A DNA stretch of 28,065 nt. Origin: Lactifluus volemus. Its lineage: Eukaryota > Basidiomycota > Agaricomycetes > Russulales > Russulaceae. The stretch is taken from NCBI GenBank assembly GCA_022376515.1, contig WTXI01000416.1, forward strand, positions 1 to 28,065. Reading direction: 5' to 3'. Made by a program: the position numbers and the translations under genes. The notes under the pieces are model-generated. The model saw only the letters and a list, made by a program, of their open reading frames with translations, made no database searches and was not told the origin of the DNA. This document shows positions 23,001 to 28,065 of this stretch, one piece after another (position 1 is the stretch's first letter; each line of letters begins with the position of its first letter).

Positions 23001-24606
23001 TCACACCCTACTTCGAGTCATACTAACACCTCCCTTAGTCTTTCCGCTCCGACTTGGAAGCAATGCATCGTCCGCGAAGCTGGCAGAGAGGGAGGGGAGC
23101 CAGGTCTTCCTGGCTTCATTCTGATGACGAGCCGGCGCCGTGGCGTAACGCCTCTGGTATCACATCGACCACTTTCCCGCACCCGATGCCTCGTGCACAT
23201 TCGCCAACACGTCCCCTTCCCGAGAGCCGCGGTGTTCGCACAGTATCTGAGCGTGAACGCGAGCGCGAGCGCCGCAGCCGACCTGAGACTTTGGAGCTAT
23301 GGAGCCCCGGAGATCTGGACGACCCCTTCAGCAGCTTGGCAACATCACCTACAGGTGATGGTGGGTTTTTGGCCCGTAGCTTGGCCCGTATGCGTGGAGA
23401 TCTTCCCAGCACGGATAGGCAGCAGCAACGCCGCGAGCCACGCGGCCATTCGTCGTGGAATTTCGACCCCGGGCGTTCTACGTCAAGGGAGCCACACGCA
23501 GATGCGCTGCGCGGAATCCGCCCGCTCTGGGCCACCCATACTCATACTCTAGGTCCTTGGGGAACGGGAACTGAATCGCGCGAGGAAACCCTCGCTGGGG
23601 GTTCGAACGTGTTGACACCGGCAGATGCCATCCCACGTGGACGCCGTCGCCGTGCCAATCAGTCAGCCCTGCCCTCACCAGGGCACAATGGGTCTGAGGA
23701 GGAGCGACCCTCTACAGCTCGCCGGGCGTCATCCACATCACGCTATGCGGCGGCTCGGAGGGCAATCCGTGATCCCATTTTCGATCGAGTCCAAAGGATG
23801 GTCCGTGGCAGTCCGCGAGAGGGTGGATTTTTCGGTCGATACCCCCGACGCAATCCCGGCGATTTCATCGTGAGTTGGGCTTTCTTGATGACTCTGCTTC
23901 GCTGGCTAATATTCTTCAATATCTGCAGCGCGATGAGGACTTTGACTCCTCATACGAGAGTCTGCTGTCTCTGGCTGCGACCATTGGCGAAGTGCGGCCG
24001 CGCCATACCCCCGACCATGTCATCGAGGCGTTGCCGAGTTCCACGTTCAAAGTGTGGCGCAATGCTGAGAGTGACCAGCGCTGCCCCATCTGTTTGGACG
24101 ATGTGAGCCACTCTGCAGCTACTCGAGGTCGTCTGATCCCTCTAATCCGACCTGTTTACAGTATCAAGAGGACGACCCAGTCATGAAATTGTCCGATTGC
24201 TCGCATTGGCTACACAAGAATTGTTTGCAGGTAAGAAGTCACAGGGCTTGGCGCATCCTCCAAGCTAATTTACTCGATGTAGCAATGGCTCAAGGGTGCC
24301 ACCACCTGTCCCGTCTGTCGCGAGCGCGTTCGTGCGCCCCAGTCTGGCCGTCGGGATCGCGGAGCCCAGGTAGATCCCCAGCCAGGTTCAATTCGCGCTG
24401 CAGAACGCAACGCGCTCGATATTGTCCGTGAGATCCGGGAGCAAGTGCGCATGGCCCTCCCTGACATGGCGCCGGGAGGTTCTCGCTCCGAGGCTATACC
24501 CAACAACCGAGGCAGGTCGCAAATCGAGAGGGAGATCGACGAGGAAGAGACTATGCCGCAGGAGGAGACCATGTCGTTCGATTGGGAAATATCGGATGCT
24601 ATCTAG
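20052..24606 (+). CDS. Large disordered RING-H2 E3 ligase-like protein
   Basis: The product is 1397 residues, probably a ubiquitin-protein ligase; the target is unknown. Exons are 20052-21528, 21596-21877, 21953-22989, 23039-23869, 23929-24102, 24162-24230 and 24283-24606, all in phase. Residues 1 to about 1190 are Ser/Pro/Arg-rich and look disordered, with an early cluster RNKRARSSS that may act as a nuclear signal and a short Arg/Glu/Gln helix (ERVERQERRQEQQRMMERQ, about 800-830). The C-terminal RING has ligands C1261, C1264, C1280, H1282, H1285, C1288, C1299 and C1302 (CPIC, DCSHWLHKNC, CPVC), a C3-H2-C3 pattern. A tail rich in Arg and Glu ends FDWEISDAI. The start is the first ATG in a good context (ACCATGT) and has an upstream-open frame without ATG nearby. 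A second possibility is a shorter N-terminus. Confidence 0.85.
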
Positions 24607-25233
24607 ACCCCGCCCATCTATGAAGTTGATAAATCTTTTTTTTTTTTGTACCTGGCGACGAACTTGCGGTAATCACAGCTACGTATATCTAACTTTTGTG
24701 TTCTCCCCTGGCCTCGTCGCATATATCTGTACAATTTTGTCACTATCACCCGTGTTTGATTTTTGCACCAGGCTATTTAGTATTGTATGTTTTCCCATTT
24801 TCCACAAATGATCAGTTGGAGTGCACGACTATATACAGTATGTTCCGCCAGCCGTAACTGGAAAGAAGAACCCGTCGTCCATTCTGTCGCGTACATGGCC
24901 ATCTCGGTCAGTATGCGGAAAGCGATGCCACGTCCCCACGCGGGCCAGGTCGGCCGTACAGTGGGAACCGATTCCTTTCAGCGTTCCATTTTCCACCGAA
25001 ACCAACATTCCATTTTCCGCTAAGCCCATCATAAAATCTAACACATGAGAACCTCGATGCGGGGTGAATCACAACTGGAACACCTATCCTATTACATCAA
25101 TTGGAATTGGGTGCTGCAAGGCCCGCGTTTGGATTTCCTGAGCCTTTCGTCTTGGGCGCCAAGAGTAATTTAGAAGACCATTATAGGGGTACAAAGGTCT
25201 AACATGTTTACGTGTCATAAACTCCGGTGTCGT
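24607..25233. other. Convergent intergenic region
   Basis: These 627 bases carry the 3' UTRs of the RING and GST genes. There is a long T run near 24637-24648 and a repeated CATTTTCC motif around 24987 and 25010. No gene is seen. Confidence 0.5.
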
Positions 25234-26247
25234 TTAAGCCAATTCGTAGTTCTCTTTTCCTCCCTTCTCAATGCCCTGCAATATCAAAAGATCGTCGTCA
25301 TAGTCTGGCTCTCTGTGGCCGGCCAATATATGCACTCACCCTCTTAAATGCGGGTCTATGGAGATGGGTGCCAGGTCAGAAAGGACGACTGTTTGAGATA
25401 TAAGTAATACAACGCCTACCTCTCATGAACGCGCTCAACCCAAGCCTTTGTTTTGGGGCCGATCAAGCTTGGTGCACGAGCAGCGGCGGCGTCTAGGGGG
25501 AAAGACATCATAAAATCGGCCATCGTTGGATTTGGGCCACCAGCGAACCATCCGGTGGGAGACTTCTCAAGTGTGTCTTCGACCTGTAATTAGGGTGAGG
25601 TGAGAACCCAGCATATGTGAGAAGGGTAACGGCGGCGCACATATTTCATAGACACATCCAATTGGCCCGCGACTATTTTGGCGTCGAGAGCGGAGAAGAG
25701 GGGCTTAAGGAGCGGACGAAGGAAAAACGGAGCTTTGGCGGGTACCATAGAAAAAATGAATCGAGTAACGAGAAGAGGCATCAGCGAGCCTTCGGAAAAG
25801 TGAGTGACTGGTGGGCTCGCGGTTAGCCATTTCAAACCGGGCTACGAAGGAAATAGATGTTACAATATAGGTCTGCGAGTTCGCCCTCTTTAGGTGGAGT
25901 AGCGCGGTCGTTCCCATACTTATTGATAATGTACTCTTGGTTAACATATCAGTAAAAAGCGAGAATGGAAGACGGGGCACGCACGGATTATGGCACCGCT
26001 CTCGGCGAGAGTAATGTCGCCATCGGTGATGATAGGAGATTTTCCCAGTGGGTGAACGTTTCGCAGTTCTTTTGGTGCAAGCATTTCTGGGTACGTTGGT
26101 GCAACTTGATCTCATAGGAACGTTAAACTCTTCCTTGAAGTGTATCAGTAAAGCAGCACCGAAGAGTGAGCTGGGACATACAAGGACCCAGAGCACGCGC
26201 TGAGAACGCGAGTTGTTGAGATGGTGGACGACGATATTTCCTGACAT
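25234..26247 (-). CDS. Glutathione S-transferase, GTT1-like, with two frame breaks in exon 2
   Basis: The gene encodes a two-domain GST expected to conjugate glutathione to electrophiles; a restored length would be about 225 residues. Exons (minus strand): 26247-26182, 26133-25985, 25935-25864, 25807-25641, 25583-25420, 25355-25340 and 25275-25234. The thioredoxin-like domain has NNSRSQRVLWVL, LRNVHPLGKSP and LAESGAI. The helical domain has HFSEGSLMPLLV, LDVSMKY, WFAGGPNPTMADFMM and ends ENYELA. Exons 3-7 join cleanly. In exon 2 two single-base losses are needed: one near 26117 (between NVP and EIK) and one near 26087 (between HQRT and EMLAP). Either the gene is recently disabled or the sequence has local errors; both sites adjoin short C or T runs. 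Exon 6 is only 16 nt. It is divergent from the P450. Confidence 0.82.
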
Positions 26248-26389
26248 GGCTGGATACGTGTGAAAGCAAGGTACGCATAAATCACGAAGGAGGACAACAT
26301 GTTTCCAAATATGGATTGACGGTAAATTCCAAAAAGTAGGTGTGTCTTGGTATATAAAACGCAGATTGACCGACTCGTTTCACTTGACC
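26248..26389. promoter_or_regulatory. Divergent promoter between GST and P450
   Basis: The 142 bp between start codons include a TATA-like TATATAAAA at 26351-26359, about 31 bases upstream of the P450 ATG at 26390. This is close for a TATA box and implies a very short P450 leader. The pairing of GST and P450 suggests co-regulated detoxification. Confidence 0.6.
26351..26359 (+). promoter_or_regulatory. TATA-like box upstream of P450
   Basis: TATATAAAA lies 30-39 bases before the P450 start codon. It is the only canonical TATA-like element I see in the divergent promoters of this window. Confidence 0.5.
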
Positions 26390-28065
26390 ATGGTCTCGGT
26401 CACCCTTCTCGCCCTTCTTTCTTCTTTATTATTGTTTCTCTTTCGCCGCTACTCACGTCCCCTTCCCCTACGCCCGGCCCATCTCCGTGGCCACTGCTCG
26501 GTAATCTCACAGACCTGAGAGCGAATGAATTATGGTGCTCGCCACTGATTGGGCTAAGCGCTACGGTCGGTCATAAAATGCCAGCGATACAACCCTCTCA
26601 ACCCATCCTAGGCGACGTTGTATATCTCCATCTCTTTGGCCAGGGTCTCATCTTCCTCAGCTCTCCTACCGCAGTCTTCGAACTCATGGAAAAGCGGAAT
26701 GTAATCTATTCTGACAGGGCTCCTCTCGTGATGGTCACAGAGCTGTTCGTCCTTTACGTCGCTCATCACTCTGCTAATCGTGACTATTCTCTACTAGCTG
26801 CGGTGCTGGGCACATGGTGCGCGGTCTAGCAAATTGCTTCATGCCCTTCCCATTTGGTCGACTTTTAGGTTGCCTTTACGCGTTCGGGCGAGGAGTTCCG
26901 CCGTCAGCGACGCATCATGGCACGCGGTCTTGCGCAAAGCAGAATTCCTCAATACTACCCACTCATCGCCGCATCCACCCGTCCGCTCTTGCGTAATTTG
27001 CTTGCCTCGAGTGGTGGCGATTTCGTTCCCGCTATCCGGAGATATGCTGGTGGCCTCAACTTGAACGTCGTCTACGGTCTTGAAGCAACGCGTGATGACG
27101 ACCCTGCGCTTCTCAAGGTGGAAACGGCGACTGATCTCTTGGCCAATCATATCACAGCTGGTAGCGGTCTTTGGGCAGTCGATATCCTCCCGTTCCGTTT
27201 GTCTCTGCTCACCATTCGGACACATGTAACCAATAACCACTGACGAGATTGTAATACTTTAGTGAAATATCTTCCCTCGTGGTTCCCTGGTGCAGGCTTC
27301 CAACGCAAGGCCAAGACATGGAAGGAGATAATCGTTGACTCTGTTGAATTTCCTTTTACCCTTCTCAAGGCAAACATGGTATTCTTCTGTGTAATATTCA
27401 GCATATATGCGTGACTCTATAACCAGACCTTCCTCACAGAATGCTGGTACTGCGCCTCCTTCCTTCTGCTCAACCTTGCTGCAGGAATCGGACCCTGCAA
27501 CAGCCGCCTTCGCTATCGACGAATTTGACATCAAATGGACTGCAAACTCAATGTACGCTGCGAGCATGGAAACAGTAAGCAAATTCCTTCATTGGTCTTG
27601 AGTTTTTCCCTCAGCTTGTTATGCAGACGATAGCTTTCACTCAACAACTCTTTCTGGCGATGCTCAAGTACCCGGAGTACCTAAAGCGTGCTCAAGCGGA
27701 GCTTGATAGTGTACTTGGTCCCGGTCCTGCCCGTTTTCCGACATTCGAAGACAGACCCCACTTACCGTTTCTCGACGCCTTGTTTTCTGAAACGATGCGC
27801 TGGAGCGTACCCGTTCCGCTTGGTGCGTCGCCTACATCTGGCTCCGAGTGATGATCCGTACTTCACATGATTTAGGCCTCCCACATAGAGTGATGCAAAA
27901 TGACGTTTATGATGGACATTTTATCCCAGAAGGTTCTCTGGTCGTCGCTAACATTTGGGCAATGTTACGCGATCCCGAAGTTTTTCCGGATCCTGAACGC
28001 TTCAACCCCGAACGCTACCTCGAGAAAGTTGACGAAAAGACCGCTCGGCGGCGCGACCCCGCGTA
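26390..28065 (+). CDS. Cytochrome P450, partial at window end, with two frame breaks in exon 1
   Basis: This is a microsomal heme monooxygenase of unknown substrate. The N-terminus is a membrane anchor (VTLLALLSSLLLFLF) followed by Arg and a Pro-rich hinge leading to PGPSPWPLLGNL. Exons: 26390-26565, 26612-26744, 26798-26816, 26869-27196, 27263-27378, 27440-27574, 27627-27822 and 27876 onward. Landmarks are ELCGAGHM, EEFRRQRRIMARGL, an I-helix region (KWTANSMYAASMET), the ExxR motif SETMRW, and PERFNPERYL. The heme-binding Cys lies beyond the window. Two one-base losses are needed in exon 1, near 26474 (before GPSPWPLLGN) and near 26535 (between NELW and LATDWAKRYG). From exon 2 on every splice is in phase. 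It may be a recent pseudogene or contain local sequence errors. Confidence 0.83.

Noticed and set aside
25234..28065. Secondary-metabolite gene cluster
   Set aside because: Only one GST and one P450 are present and the window ends; no synthase, transporter or regulator is seen.

Overview
The window looks like nuclear DNA of a mushroom-forming basidiomycete (Agaricomycetes). The genes are packed with short spliceosomal introns of about 45-75 nt, with GT or GC donors, TAG/CAG acceptors and CTRAY-like branch points. Proteins best resemble fungal families, including a white-collar-1 photoreceptor of the basidiomycete form (no GATA zinc finger), a fused mitochondrial ARG5,6 and a fungal calcineurin A. 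I rebuilt exon structures by hand from splice signals, reading phase and family conservation. No database search was run.

Layout: (1) 237-1195 (+) HDHD2-like HAD hydrolase with a one-base frame break. (2) 1289-2888 (-) seven-exon zinc alcohol dehydrogenase, head-to-head with (3) 3061-5412 (+) intronless WC-1. (4) 5413-10183 is a 4.8 kb gene-poor stretch. It contains a roughly 1.2 kb CpG desert (8346-9539) with three nested or abutting inverted repeats, probably a methylated and decayed mobile element. (5) 10184-11371 (+) decayed short-chain dehydrogenase. (6) 11677-12406 (-) UBC13, head-to-head with (7) 12532-13080 (+) elongin C. (8) 13806-16251 (-) twelve-exon calcineurin A. (9) 16971-19910 (-) ARG5,6, head-to-head with (10) 20052-24606 (+) a 1397-residue disordered RING-H2 protein. 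(11) 25234-26247 (-) GTT1-like glutathione transferase, head-to-head with (12) 26390 to the window end (+) a cytochrome P450. Both members of the last pair have single-base frame breaks close to their shared promoter.

The conserved core genes (WC-1, ADH, UBC13, elongin C, calcineurin, ARG5,6, RING) read without a single frame break over roughly 12 kb of coding sequence. The four accessory metabolic genes (HAD, SDR, GST, P450) carry all the lesions. Three genes relate to ubiquitin (UBC13, elongin C, RING-H2), but nothing shows that they act together. I see no clear biosynthetic cluster, tRNA, rRNA or CRISPR. The least explained structure is the CpG-depleted hairpin island. Other points of interest are two GC-AG introns, a 5-nt terminal coding exon in elongin C and a possible +1 shift at UGA-C in the HAD gene.
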